A stretch of 53,283 bases of DNA from Mizugakiibacter sediminis (lineage in GTDB: Bacteria; Pseudomonadota; Gammaproteobacteria; Xanthomonadales; Rhodanobacteraceae). The notes beneath the pieces are model-generated. The model did no database searches. It was given only the letters and a program-made list of their open reading frames with translations, and had not been told where the DNA came from. Made by a program: the position numbers and the translations under genes. Of this stretch, positions 34,998 through 43,238 are shown piece by piece. Positions within the stretch are counted from its first letter, which is position 1; every line of letters begins with the position of its first letter. The stretch spans positions 1 to 53,283 of the forward strand of contig NZ_DF970151.1 in the NCBI RefSeq assembly GCF_000953855.2, read 5' to 3'.

Positions 34998-35669
34998 TTA
35001 GCCGCGCGGCCCGAACAGGGCGCTGCCGACGCGCACCATGGTGGCGCCCTCGGCGATGGCCAGCTCGAAGTCGTCGGACATGCCCATCGACAAGGTATCG
35101 ACGTCGGCGTGGTCGCGGGCGAGCGCGTCGAACAGCGCGCGCATGCGCGCGAATGCGGCGCGCCGCCGTGCCGGTTCGGCCGGCTGCGGGATCGCCATCA
35201 GCCCGCGCAGGCGCAGGCCGGGCGCGGCGGCGGCAGCGGCGGCGAGACGCGGCACGTCGGCGGGCGCGCAGCCGGACTTGCTGGCCTCGGCGTCGATGTT
35301 GACCTGCACCAGCACGTTCAGCGGCGGCAGGTCGGGCGGGCGGTGGCGCGACAGCGGTTCGATCAGTTTTTCGCGGTCGAGGCTCTGCAGCCAGGCGAAA
35401 TGCGCGGCGACTTCGCGGCACTTGTTGGATTGGAGGGGACCGATGCAATGCCATTCCAGCGCGAGATCGGCCAGCTCGCGCTGCTTGGCCAGGGCTTCCT
35501 GGACATAGTTCTCGCCGAACGCGCGCTGGCCGGCCGCGGCGAGCGCGCGCACGGCGGCGGCCGGCTGGGTCTTGGACACCGCGACCAGCGCGACCGGATG
35601 CCCCGCCCGTGCCGCCGCCTCGTCGATGCGCGCACGTACCGCGGCCAGCGCCGCCGCCGGCGCGCTCAT
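34998..35669 (-). CDS. yggS: YggS-family pyridoxal-phosphate homeostasis protein
   Basis: The protein has 223 residues and is a single-domain TIM barrel related to alanine racemase N-domains, which binds PLP and balances its supply. The PLP lysine is in ALVAVSKTQPAAAVRAL, and the other landmarks are AFGENYVQEAL, WHCIGPLQSNKCREV, NVLVQVNIDAEASKSG and LSMGMSDDFELAIAEGATMV. It is the first gene of yggS-proC-yggT. It is divergent from pilT with about 96 nt between starts, as in many gammaproteobacteria. Confidence 0.95.
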   Translation of the reverse strand: MSAPAAALAAVRARIDEAAARAGHPVALVAVSKTQPAAAVRALAAAGQRAFGENYVQEALAKQRELADLALEWHCIGPLQSNKCREVAAHFAWLQSLDREKLIEPLSRHRPPDLPPLNVLVQVNIDAEASKSGCAPADVPRLAAAAAAAPGLRLRGLMAIPQPAEPARRRAAFARMRALFDALARDHADVDTLSMGMSDDFELAIAEGATMVRVGSALFGPRG

Positions 35670-35709
35670 GCGTCCTCCGCGCCGCGCGCCGCGGGCGTTG
35701 GGCTGTGGT

Positions 35710-35715
35710 TATACT
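35710..35715 (+). promoter_or_regulatory. -10-like element before pilT
   Basis: TATACT lies 51 nt before the pilT ATG in the yggS-pilT divergent gap. The -35 region is GC-rich and not convincing. It is the only AT-rich hexamer of the kind in the gap. Confidence 0.4.
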
Positions 35716-35765
35716 GCCCGCGGCGAGGGGCGCGCGTTTCTTGTTCGAACCTGGGGGTGCCGTAC

Positions 35766-36803
35766 ATGGATATCGCCGAGCTGCTGGCGTTCTCCGTCAA
35801 GAATAAGGCTTCGGACCTGCATCTGTCCGCAGGCCTGCCGCCGATGATCCGCGTCGACGGCGACGTGCGCCGCATCAACATCCCGTCGCTCGACCACAAG
35901 CAGGTGCACTCGCTGGTGTACGACATCATGTCGGACAAGCAGCGGCGCGACTACGAAGAATTCCTCGAGGTCGACTTCTCGTTCGAGATCCCCGGCCTGG
36001 CGCGCTTCCGCGTCAACGCGTTCAACCAGAACCGCGGCGCCGGCGCCGTGTTCCGCACCATTCCCTCCGAGGTGCTGACGCTGGAGGACCTCGGCGCGCC
36101 GAAGATCTTCAAGGAGCTGATCGCGCAGCCCCAGGGCTTGATCCTGGTCACCGGCCCGACCGGTTCCGGCAAGTCGACCACGCTGGCGGCGATGATCGAC
36201 CACATCAACAAGAACGAGTACGGGCACATCCTCACCATCGAGGACCCGATCGAGTTCGTGCACACCGCGCAGAAGTGCTTGATCAACCAGCGCGAGGTGC
36301 ACCGCGACACGCACGGCTTCAACGAGGCGCTGCGCTCGGCGCTGCGCGAGGACCCCGACTACATCCTGGTCGGCGAGATGCGCGACATCGAGACCATCCG
36401 CCTGGCCCTGACCGCCGCCGAGACCGGCCACCTGGTGTTCGCCACCCTGCACACCTCGTCGGCCGCCAAGACCATCGACCGCATCATCGACGTGTTCCCC
36501 GCCGGCGAGAAGCCGATGGTGCGCTCGATGCTGTCGGAGTCGCTGCGCGCGGTGATCTCGCAGTCGCTGCTGAAGAAGGTCGGCGGCGGCCGCATCGCCG
36601 CGCACGAGATCATGGTCGGCATCCCGGCCATCCGCAACCTGATCCGCGAGGACAAGGTCGCGCAGATGTATTCCTCGATCCAGACCGGCCAGCAATACGG
36701 CATGCAGACCCTGGACCAGTGCCTGCAGGACCTCGTCAAGCGCGGCCTGGTGACGCGACAGCAGGCGATGGAGTACGCCAAGAACAAGGAAATCTTCAAG
36801 TGA
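35766..36803 (+). CDS. pilT: Type IV pilus retraction ATPase
   Basis: The protein has 345 residues and is a hexameric cytosolic motor that pulls in type IV pili for twitching and DNA uptake. Walker A is VTGPTGSGKSTTLAAM, the Asp box TIEDPIEFVH, Walker B VGEMRDIETIRLALTAAETG, and the His box TLHTSSAAKTIDR. The retraction-specific AIRNLIREDK motif near the C-terminus (IPAIRNLIREDKVAQM) confirms PilT and not a PilB-type extension motor. Length equals that of the Pseudomonas protein to within one residue. pilU follows after 160 nt, with a repeat element in the gap. Confidence 0.97.
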   Translation: MDIAELLAFSVKNKASDLHLSAGLPPMIRVDGDVRRINIPSLDHKQVHSLVYDIMSDKQRRDYEEFLEVDFSFEIPGLARFRVNAFNQNRGAGAVFRTIPSEVLTLEDLGAPKIFKELIAQPQGLILVTGPTGSGKSTTLAAMIDHINKNEYGHILTIEDPIEFVHTAQKCLINQREVHRDTHGFNEALRSALREDPDYILVGEMRDIETIRLALTAAETGHLVFATLHTSSAAKTIDRIIDVFPAGEKPMVRSMLSESLRAVISQSLLKKVGGGRIAAHEIMVGIPAIRNLIREDKVAQMYSSIQTGQQYGMQTLDQCLQDLVKRGLVTRQQAMEYAKNKEIFK

Positions 36804-36807
36804 GGGC

Positions 36808-36955
36808 GGGACTCGGGACTGGGGACCCGGGACTCGAAAGGCGGCGCGAAAGGCCGCCGATGCAATTCAGCGCAGGGATTGGACGTACGGCTTCGGAACA
36901 CGCTTGGCGAGAATCGCTTTGCCGAGTCCCGAGTCCCGAGTCCCGAGTCCCGGGA
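36808..36955. repeat. GGGACTC inverted-repeat element 2, between pilT and pilU
   Basis: The left arm (36808-36836) has GGGACTC heptamers in degenerate tandem. The right arm (36923-36955) has four perfect CGAGTCC heptamers followed by CGGGA. The arms are reverse complements, and a hairpin (GGCGGC, 7 bases, GCCGCC at 36840-36858) lies between them. The element fills nearly all of the 160-bp gap between the two pilus ATPase genes. Confidence 0.8.
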
Positions 36956-36963
36956 GCGACACC

Positions 36964-38112
36964 ATGAGCGACATCGATTTCACCTCCTTCCTCAAACTGA
37001 TGGTGCACAAGAAGGCGTCCGACCTGTTCATCACGGCCGGCGTCGCGCCCAGCATGAAGGTCAACGGCCGCATCGTGCCGATCACGCAAAACGCGCTGAC
37101 GGCGCAGCAGTCGCGCGACATGGTGCTGAACGTGATGACGCCGGCGCAGCGCGAGGAGTTCGAGAAGACCCACGAGTGCCAGTTCGCCATCAGCGTCACC
37201 GGCGTCGGCCGTTTCCGCGTCTCGTGCTTCTACCAGCGCAACTGCGTCGGCATGGTGCTGCGCCGCATCGAGACCAAGATCCCGACGATCGAGGAGCTGA
37301 ACCTGCCGCCGATCATCAAGCAGCTGGCGATGACCAAACGCGGCATCATCATCTTCGTCGGCGCCACCGGCACCGGCAAATCGACCTCGCTGGCGGCGAT
37401 GGTCGGCTACCGCAACCAGAACTCGACCGGCCACATCATCACCATCGAGGACCCGATCGAGTACGTGCACAAGCACGAGGGCTGCATCATCACCCAGCGC
37501 GAGGTCGGCATCGATACCGACAGCTGGGAAAACGCGCTGAAGAACACCCTGCGCCAGGCGCCCGACGTGATCCTGATCGGCGAGGTGCGCACCCGCGAGA
37601 CGATGGAGCACGCCATCAACTTCTCGGAAACGGGCCACCTGTGCCTGTGCACGCTGCACGCCAACAACGCCAACCAGGCGATCGACCGCATCATCCACTT
37701 CTTCCCCGAGGACCGGCGGCCGCAGCTGTTCATGGACCTGTCGCTGAACCTGAAGGGCATCGTCGCGCAGCAGCTGATCCCGACGCCGGACGGCAAGGCG
37801 CGCCGCGTGGCGATGGAAGTGATGCTGGGCACGCCGCTGGTCGCCGACTACATCCGCAAGGGCGAGATCCACAAGCTCAAGGACGTGATGAAGGAGTCGA
37901 CCAACCTCGGCATGAAGACCTTCGACCAGAGCCTGTTCGAGCTGTACCAGGCCGGCGAGATCTCCTACGAGGACGCGCTGCGCCACGCCGACTCGGCCAA
38001 CGAGGTGCGCCTGCGCATCAAGCTGGCGCAGGGCGGCGACGCGCACACGCTCAGCCAGGGGCTGGACGGCGTCGACCTGGTCGAATCCAACGATCCCGGC
38101 CGGCGTTTCTGA
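36964..38112 (+). CDS. pilU: PilU, accessory twitching-motility ATPase
   Basis: The protein has 382 residues and is a PilT paralogue that assists retraction, especially under load. Walker A is FVGATGTGKSTSLAAM, the Asp box IITIEDPIEYVH, Walker B LIGEVRTRETMEHAINFSET, and the His box TLHANNANQAIDR. The longer C-terminal tail (about 345-382, ending LDGVDLVESNDPGRRF) is typical of PilU and separates it from PilT. The ATG at 36964 follows GGGAGC of the repeat element, so the element probably supplies the ribosome site. A strong palindromic terminator follows at 38141. Confidence 0.97.
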   Translation: MSDIDFTSFLKLMVHKKASDLFITAGVAPSMKVNGRIVPITQNALTAQQSRDMVLNVMTPAQREEFEKTHECQFAISVTGVGRFRVSCFYQRNCVGMVLRRIETKIPTIEELNLPPIIKQLAMTKRGIIIFVGATGTGKSTSLAAMVGYRNQNSTGHIITIEDPIEYVHKHEGCIITQREVGIDTDSWENALKNTLRQAPDVILIGEVRTRETMEHAINFSETGHLCLCTLHANNANQAIDRIIHFFPEDRRPQLFMDLSLNLKGIVAQQLIPTPDGKARRVAMEVMLGTPLVADYIRKGEIHKLKDVMKESTNLGMKTFDQSLFELYQAGEISYEDALRHADSANEVRLRIKLAQGGDAHTLSQGLDGVDLVESNDPGRRF

Positions 38113-38140
38113 ACCGCCGCGCGTCCGCCGCATGAACGAC

Positions 38141-38164
38141 GAAGGCCGCCCGCGGGCGGCCTTC
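38141..38164. terminator. Palindromic terminator between pilU and pyrB
   Basis: GAAGGCCGCCCG and CGGGCGGCCTTC make a perfect 24-base palindrome 28 nt after the pilU stop, in the gap between convergent pilU and pyrB. The AA/TT flanks are short. The next 170 bases (38165-38335) contain no gene that I can support. Confidence 0.7.
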
Positions 38165-38335
38165 GCGTCTGCGGACGCCGCCGCGCGGCGAGGGCATGGG
38201 CCCGAGCCACCCGCAACTCGCGCAGCTTCGGCCTCGGCGGCGCCAGCGCGAATTCGACCCTGCCGCCCCGTCGGCGGCGGCCATGCCCGGCACCGGCTGG
38301 CGCGGGTTGCGCAGCGCGGCGGCGGCGTGCCGACC

Positions 38336-39250
38336 TCAGCGACCCAGCAGTTCGGCCAGCACCGCCATGCGCACGAACACGCCGTTGGCGACCTGGTCGA
38401 GGATGCGCGACTGCGGCCCGTCGGCCACTTCGTCGGCGATCTCGATGCCGCGGTTGATCGGGCCGGGGTGCATCACCAGACAGCCCGGCCGCGCCAGCGC
38501 CAGGCGGCGCGCGTCCAGGCCGTAGCGCAGGAAGTAGGCGCCGTCGTCGGGCAGCGCGTCGGCGATGCGCTCCTTCTGGATGCGCAGCATGATCGCCACG
38601 TCGGCGCCGGCCAGCGCCGCGTCGAAGTCGTCGAAGATGCGGCAGCGCGGGAATTCCGCCGGCTGCGGCTGCAGCGCCGGCGGCGCGCACAGGCGGATCT
38701 CGCCGACGCCCAGCGTGGCGAGCGCGTGCACGTCGGAGCGCGCCACGCGCGAATGGCGGATGTCGCCGCAGATCGTCACCGTGAGGCGGTCGAGGTCGGG
38801 GCGGTGCTGGCGGATGGTCAGCGCGTCCAGCAGGCCCTGGGTGGGATGCGCGCGGCGGCCGTCGCCGGCGTTGACCACGGCGACCGCGCTGCGCGCATGC
38901 CGCGCCAGCAGGTCCGGCGTGCCGTCCTCCCGGTGCCGCACCACCAGCGCGTCGAGGCGCATCGCCTCCAGCGTGTGCAGGGTGTCGAGCAGCGATTCGC
39001 CCTTGTGGGTCGAGGACAGCGCGACGTCGAAGTTGACCACGTCGGCGCCGAGGCGCTTCGCCGCCAGTTCGAACGAGGTGCGTGTGCGCGTCGAGTGTTC
39101 GAAGAACAGGTTCAGCACGGTGCGGCCGGCGAGCAGGTCGCGCGGCGCGCCGTCGCGGCGGATCGCCTCGGCGCGGTCGAGCAGGCGCGTCAGCGTGGCG
39201 CGGTCGAGGCCTTCGAGGGTGGTGAGGTGGCGCAGACGTTCGGTGGTCAT
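38336..39250 (-). CDS. pyrB: Aspartate carbamoyltransferase, catalytic subunit
   Basis: The protein has 304 residues. It joins carbamoyl phosphate to aspartate in the first committed step of pyrimidine synthesis. The carbamoyl-phosphate site is FFEHSTRTRTSFELAAKRLG, the second ligand segment VVNAGDGRRAHPTQGLLDAL, and the C-terminal MHPGPINRGIEIADEV is diagnostic. It overlaps the ruvX stop by four bases (ATGA). In Pseudomonas pyrR lies between ruvX and pyrB and a pyrC-like subunit follows; neither is present here. Confidence 0.96.
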   Translation of the reverse strand: MTTERLRHLTTLEGLDRATLTRLLDRAEAIRRDGAPRDLLAGRTVLNLFFEHSTRTRTSFELAAKRLGADVVNFDVALSSTHKGESLLDTLHTLEAMRLDALVVRHREDGTPDLLARHARSAVAVVNAGDGRRAHPTQGLLDALTIRQHRPDLDRLTVTICGDIRHSRVARSDVHALATLGVGEIRLCAPPALQPQPAEFPRCRIFDDFDAALAGADVAIMLRIQKERIADALPDDGAYFLRYGLDARRLALARPGCLVMHPGPINRGIEIADEVADGPQSRILDQVANGVFVRMAVLAELLGR

Positions 39251-39669
39251 GGGTGGGAGGCGAGCCAGCTTTCCAGGATGACGGCGGCGGCCAGCGCGTC
39301 GATCGCCTGCGCGTCGCGGCGGCGTTTCAGGCCGGCGGCGCGCTGCGCGGCGAAGCGCTGCGCCGCCTCCTGCGAGGTGTGGCGTTCGTCGACGAGGTGC
39401 ACGGGCAGGCGGTAGCGCCTCTCCAGCCGGCGCGCGAACGCGCGTGCGCCGCGGCTGGCGGGCTGCTCGCCGCCGTCCAGCGTCAGCGGCAGGCCGACCA
39501 CCAGTGCGTCGGGTTTCCATTCCGCCAGCAGCGCGTCGAGGCGCGCCCAATCGGGCTCGCCGCGCGGCGCGGCCAGCGCCGCGAGCTCGCGCGCGCCGCC
39601 GGTGAGCCGATGGCCCACCGCGATGCCGATCATCCGCGTGCCGTAGTCGAATCCGAGCACGCAGCTCAT
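39247..39669 (-). CDS. ruvX: RuvX/YqgF Holliday-junction-resolvase-like nuclease
   Basis: This 140-residue RNase H-fold protein is thought to process the 5' end of 16S rRNA and to resolve Holliday junctions. The catalytic Asp is in VLGFDYGTRMIGIAVG, a middle strand is LVVGLPLTLDG, and the acidic motif is VHLVDERHTSQEA, with a final Asp in RRRDAQAIDALAAAVIL. It overlaps the yqgE stop and the pyrB start by four bases each, so all three genes form a coupled chain. Confidence 0.93.
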   Translation of the reverse strand: MSCVLGFDYGTRMIGIAVGHRLTGGARELAALAAPRGEPDWARLDALLAEWKPDALVVGLPLTLDGGEQPASRGARAFARRLERRYRLPVHLVDERHTSQEAAQRFAAQRAAGLKRRRDAQAIDALAAAVILESWLASHP

Positions 39670-40229
39670 GCGTGCCCGGCGTAGCCGGTGAGCTGCGAGA
39701 GGTCGATGCCGACCAGCGCCGCGGCGGCGCTCCAGCGCTGCTCCAGCGGCGTCTCGAACAGGATCTGTTCGTTGGCCTCGACGGTCAGCCAGCTGTTCTC
39801 GCGCATTTCCTGTTCGAGCTGGCCCGGGCTCCAGCCGGCATAGCCGAGCGCCACCAGCGCGCGGCGCGGGCCGCGGCCTTCCGCCATCGCCGCCAGGATG
39901 TCGCGCGAGGTGGTGACCGCCAGCCGCTCGTTGATGCGGAAACTCGAGTCCCAGTTGCCGCCCGCCTCGTGCAGCACGAAGCCGCGTTCCGGCTGCACCG
40001 GCCCGCCGAACAGCACCGGCGCCTCGTTGATGTGGCTGTCCTCGCACGGCAGTTTCATCTGCGCCAGCACGTCGCCCAGGCAATAGTCGGACACGCGGTT
40101 GACCAGCAGCCCCATCGCCCCCTCCTCGCCGTGCTGGCAGAGGAAGGTGACGCTGCGCGCGAACTGCGAGTCGCCCAGCGACGGCATGGCGATCAGGAAA
40201 TGGCCGGACAGGAAGGTGGCTTCGCGCAT
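39666..40229 (-). CDS. yqgE: UPF0301/AlgH-family protein YqgE
   Basis: The protein has 187 residues. The family start is GHFLIAMPSLGDSQFARSVT, followed by LCQHGEEGAMGLLVNR, APVLFGGPVQPERGFVLHEA and ALVALGYAGWSPGQLEQEM. The Pseudomonas orthologue is AlgH, once linked to alginate control, but its function is not settled. It is the first gene of the yqgE-ruvX-pyrB operon. The ATG at 40229 lies next to the G-rich repeat element 3 (40244-40367). Confidence 0.93.
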   Translation of the reverse strand: MREATFLSGHFLIAMPSLGDSQFARSVTFLCQHGEEGAMGLLVNRVSDYCLGDVLAQMKLPCEDSHINEAPVLFGGPVQPERGFVLHEAGGNWDSSFRINERLAVTTSRDILAAMAEGRGPRRALVALGYAGWSPGQLEQEMRENSWLTVEANEQILFETPLEQRWSAAAALVGIDLSQLTGYAGHA

Positions 40230-40243
40230 GGCGTTATTGTACG

Positions 40244-40367
40244 CGGAGCAGGGAGCGGGGTTGAGGGAGCGGGGAAAGTGCGGGCGGCGCGGGAAGGGGG
40301 CGTGCGAAAGGGATCATCGAAGCGACGCGTCCGGCACCGCCCCTGTTCCCTCAACCCTGCTCCCCGC
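40244..40367. repeat. G-rich inverted-repeat element 3 (GAGCAGGG type)
   Basis: The left arm (40244-40275) carries GGAGCAGGGAGCGGGGTTGA and GGGAGCGGGG. The right arm (40341-40367) is the reverse complement of GGAGCAGGGTTGAGGGAACA. The match includes the TTGAGGGA core. It fills the 143-bp gap between yqgE and the tonB-like gene. It resembles element 1 more closely than element 2. Confidence 0.75.
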
Positions 40368-40372
40368 GCGCC

Positions 40373-41233
40373 TCACCGATTCCGCAGGACATCGCCCGGC
40401 AGGAACTGCCAGGTGCGGGTGATGTACAGCTCGTCGATGCGATCCCCGGCGTGCGGGATCGGCGGGAACGGCGCGGCCAGGCGCACGATGCGCATGGCGG
40501 CGTCGTCCAGCACCTTGTGGCCGCTGGACTGGATCACGTCCATGCTCTTGATCGTGCCGTCGCGGTTCAGGCCGACGGTCAGCACCAGGTCGCCGTGCAA
40601 CTGGCGGCGGCGCGCCTCGTCGGGGTAGTTCAGGTTGCCGATGCGCTCGATGCGGGTCACCCAGGCCTTCATGTAGGCGGCGTAGGCGTACTCGCGGGTG
40701 TTGGCGGAGATGAACTTCTTGCGCGGACGCTTGGCCAGCGCCTCGGATTCCTGCCGCACCTCGGCGGCCAGCCGCGCCATCTCCAGGCGGCGGTCCACGG
40801 TCAGCTCGGAGCGCTGCTGCGCCTGCACCGGCTGCGCGCGCCGGTCGGGGTCGCTCGGCGCCTGGTAGTCGGAGCGTGCGCGGGTGAGCACCTGCGGCCC
40901 GCCGGCGTCGCTGCGCTTGGGCGCCGCGGGCGAAAGCGGCCGCGGCGCGATGCCGGCGTCCGGCTTCGGCAGCGGGCTGGAGAACGTCTGCGAAGGGCGC
41001 CGCGCGCGGTCGGCGTCGCCGCCGCCGCGGTTGTTGGCCTGGGCGAGGAAGTCGGCCTTGTCCGGCGCCTCGGCGTTGGCGGCGTTCACCAGGGTCACGT
41101 CCAGCGCCGGCAGGCTGGGCGCCGGCTTGGCGAACTCGAAGGTGAGGCCGAGCGCCACCACCGCGTGCACGATCAGCGAGAACAGCAGGGTGACGCCGAA
41201 GCGGTCGGCGCTGGTGCGGGCGGCGTGACTCAC
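40373..41233 (-). CDS. TonB-like energy transducer
   Basis: The protein has 286 residues. One N-terminal membrane helix (about 14-34, LFSLIVHAVVALGLTFEF) anchors it, then a long Pro/Ala/Arg-rich linker (about 50-160) reaches across the periplasm. The C-terminal TonB domain (about 185-286) contains YMKAWVTRIERIGNLNYPDE, GDLVLTVGLNRDGTIKSMDV and LAAPFPPIP. Homologues in the same place (Pseudomonas TonB3) affect twitching motility and pilus assembly, consistent with the pilus genes on either side. It overlaps gshB by four bases (ATGA at 41230-41233). No exbB or exbD gene is nearby. Confidence 0.9.
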   Translation of the reverse strand: MSHAARTSADRFGVTLLFSLIVHAVVALGLTFEFAKPAPSLPALDVTLVNAANAEAPDKADFLAQANNRGGGDADRARRPSQTFSSPLPKPDAGIAPRPLSPAAPKRSDAGGPQVLTRARSDYQAPSDPDRRAQPVQAQQRSELTVDRRLEMARLAAEVRQESEALAKRPRKKFISANTREYAYAAYMKAWVTRIERIGNLNYPDEARRRQLHGDLVLTVGLNRDGTIKSMDVIQSSGHKVLDDAAMRIVRLAAPFPPIPHAGDRIDELYITRTWQFLPGDVLRNR

Positions 41234-42177
41234 GAACGGGCGGCTTCGATCGCGTCGAACAGCGTTCCGGCGATATTAATGCCGAACTGCGCGTCCAGCT
41301 CGCGGATGCAGGTCGGCGATGTGACGTTGATCTCGGTCAGCCAGTCGCCGATCACGTCGAGGCCGACGAAGATCAGGCCGCGTCGCTTCAACTCGGGGCC
41401 GACCTGGGCGGCGATCCAACGGTCGCGTTCGCTCAGCGGAATACCCTCGCCGCGGCCGCCGGCGGCGAGGTTGCCGCGGAAATCGGTGCCCTGCGGGATG
41501 CGCGCCAGCGCGTAGGGGATCGGCTCGCCGTTCACCATCAGGATGCGCTTGTCGCCCTTGACGATGTCCGGGATGTAGCGCTGCGCCACCGCGAGCTGGC
41601 TGCCGTCGCCGACCACGGTCTCCAGGATCACGTTGAGGTTGGGGTCGTCGTGACGGGTACGGAAGATGCCGCGGCCGCCCATGCCGTCCAGCGGCTTGAC
41701 CACGATCTCGCCGTGCTCGGCGGCGAAACGCTTCAGCTCGCCGCGGTCGCGCGCCACCAGCGTGGGCGGGCAGCACTGCGGAAACTGCAGCGAGAACAGC
41801 TTCTCGTTGGCGTCGCGCAGGCCCTGCGGGTCGTTGACCACCAGCACGCCGCCGCGCTGGGCGAGTTCCAGCACCATGGTGTCGTACACGTACTGGGCGT
41901 CGACCGGCGGGTCGCGGCGCGCCAGGATCACGTCGACCTCGCGCAGATCCTGCCAACGCGCGTCACCCAGCTCGAACCAGCCGGCGGGGTCGTCGCGCAC
42001 GCCGAGCGGCGCCAGGCGTGCCCAAGGTGTGCCATCGCGCACGGCAAGCCCGCCCATCGTCGTGTATACGAGGCGGTGTCCGCGCCGCTGCGCTTCCAGC
42101 AGCATGGCGAAGGTGGAGTCCTTGCGGATCTTGATCTTCTCGATCGGGTCCATCAGGACGGCGACGGTCAGCGGCAT
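41230..42177 (-). CDS. gshB: Glutathione synthetase
   Basis: This 315-residue ATP-grasp enzyme joins gamma-glutamylcysteine and glycine to glutathione. Landmarks are VAVLMDPIEKIKIRKDSTFA, VILARRDPPVDAQYVYDTM, VVKPLDGMGGRGIFR (ATP lid), YIPDIVKGDKRILMVNGEP and LIFVGLDVIGDWLTEINVTS (metal and ATP ligands). Length and order match E. coli GshB (316). It is divergent from pilG with 241 nt between starts. In Pseudomonas gshB likewise lies between tonB3 and pilG. Confidence 0.96.
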   Translation of the reverse strand: MPLTVAVLMDPIEKIKIRKDSTFAMLLEAQRRGHRLVYTTMGGLAVRDGTPWARLAPLGVRDDPAGWFELGDARWQDLREVDVILARRDPPVDAQYVYDTMVLELAQRGGVLVVNDPQGLRDANEKLFSLQFPQCCPPTLVARDRGELKRFAAEHGEIVVKPLDGMGGRGIFRTRHDDPNLNVILETVVGDGSQLAVAQRYIPDIVKGDKRILMVNGEPIPYALARIPQGTDFRGNLAAGGRGEGIPLSERDRWIAAQVGPELKRRGLIFVGLDVIGDWLTEINVTSPTCIRELDAQFGINIAGTLFDAIEAARS

Positions 42178-42241
42178 GGTCGGTCTCCGGCGGTTGGGGC
42201 GGTGCGAGAAGCGTTGGCTGGCAGTCGCTTAGGGACTCAAC

Positions 42242-42270
42242 TTGACAGCTTTGATAAACATTGGTTAAAC
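42242..42270 (+). promoter_or_regulatory. Sigma-70 promoter of the pil/chp chemosensory operon
   Basis: A perfect TTGACA (42242-42247), a 17-base spacer and TTAAAC (42265-42270), in the gshB-pilG gap. Transcription would start near 42277, giving a leader of about 140 nt before the pilG GTG. It is the best sigma-70-type promoter in the window. The rest of the 241-base gap contains no gene. Confidence 0.7.
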
Positions 42271-42418
42271 AGCCGACATCGGTCATCGGGCGATGCATGC
42301 GGGCCGCGGACGCGAAGGCGCTGCGGCCCGTCGTGGCCGTGGGCGCGAGCGACTGCGGCGGCACGCGACTTGCAAGCTTACTTTGCCGAACCCTTGAGGT
42401 GGCGGCTGGGGGTCGAGA

Positions 42419-42820
42419 GTGGAAGACAACGCAAAACAGGGTGGCCTCTCCGGGCTGCGCGTCATGGTCATCGACGATTCCAAGACCATCCGACGCACCG
42501 CCGAGACCCTGCTCAAGAAGGAAGGCTGCGAGGTTGTGACCGCGGTGGACGGCTTCGAGGCCCTCTCCAAGATCTCCGACCTGCAGCCGCACATCATTTT
42601 CGTCGACATCATGATGCCGCGTCTGGACGGCTACCAGACGTGCGCATTGATCAAGAACAACCAGATGTTCCGCTCGACGCCGGTCATCATGCTCAGCTCC
42701 AAGGACGGCCTGTTCGACAAGGCGCGTGGACGCATCGTCGGTTCGGAACAGTACCTGACCAAACCGTTCACGCGCGAGGAACTGCTCGGGGCGATCCGCC
42801 GGCACGTCGAGCTGAAGTGA
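42419..42820 (+). CDS. pilG: Type IV pilus response regulator PilG
   Basis: This 133-residue single-domain receiver has the acidic pocket VMVIDDSKTIRRTAE, phospho-acceptor D63 in IIFVDIMMPRLDG, the Ser in IMLSSKDGLFDKAR and K115 in YLTKPF. The KDGLFDKARGRIVGSEQYL stretch is characteristic of PilG. It is phosphorylated by ChpA and promotes pilus extension. The gene starts at a GTG with a GC-rich leader; no ATG is available in frame before the receiver. pilH follows after 33 nt. Confidence 0.96.
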   Translation: MEDNAKQGGLSGLRVMVIDDSKTIRRTAETLLKKEGCEVVTAVDGFEALSKISDLQPHIIFVDIMMPRLDGYQTCALIKNNQMFRSTPVIMLSSKDGLFDKARGRIVGSEQYLTKPFTREELLGAIRRHVELK

Positions 42821-42853
42821 CCGCTGCGGACGCGCGTATCACAGGGGGTACTC

Positions 42854-43225
42854 ATGGCACACATCTTCATCATCGACGACTCGCCCACCGACGTACGCGT
42901 GTTCACCACGCTGCTCGAGAAGGCCGGCCACAAGGTGTCCAGCGCGTCCAGCGCCGAGGAAGGCATCGCCGCGGTCAAGCGCGCGAAGCCGGATTTGGTG
43001 ATCATGGACGTGATCATGCCGGGCATGAACGGCTTCCAGGCGACGCGCACCCTGTCGCGCGACCCGGACACCGCGAACATCCCGATCCTGATCATCACCA
43101 CCAAGTCGATGGAAACCGACCGCGTCTGGGGCCTGCGCCAGGGCGCCAAGGACTTCCTGACCAAGCCGGTGAGCGAGAAGGAGCTGCTGGCGCGCATCCA
43201 CAACCTGCTCCCGCATGCTGCATGA
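42854..43225 (+). CDS. pilH: Type IV pilus response regulator PilH
   Basis: This 123-residue single-domain receiver has FIIDDSPTDVRVF, phospho-acceptor D52 in LVIMDVIMPGMNG and K104 in DFLTKPVSEKE. The TTKSMETDRVWGLRQGAKDF segment separates it from PilG. In Pseudomonas PilH opposes PilG, favouring retraction or acting as a phosphate sink for ChpA. It is the second gene of the operon and ends 13 nt before the pilI start. Confidence 0.96.
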   Translation: MAHIFIIDDSPTDVRVFTTLLEKAGHKVSSASSAEEGIAAVKRAKPDLVIMDVIMPGMNGFQATRTLSRDPDTANIPILIITTKSMETDRVWGLRQGAKDFLTKPVSEKELLARIHNLLPHAA

Positions 43226-43238
43226 GGCCGCCGCGACG

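Noticed and set aside
36923-36955. Tandem CGAGTCC repeats considered as a CRISPR remnant
   Set aside because: Units are 7 bases with no spacers and no cas genes are near. It fits a heptamer inverted-repeat element.
38051-38293. Small minus-strand open frame between pilU and pyrB
   Set aside because: Arg/Gly-rich translation that crosses the palindromic terminator and the end of pilU. No ribosome site or family pattern.
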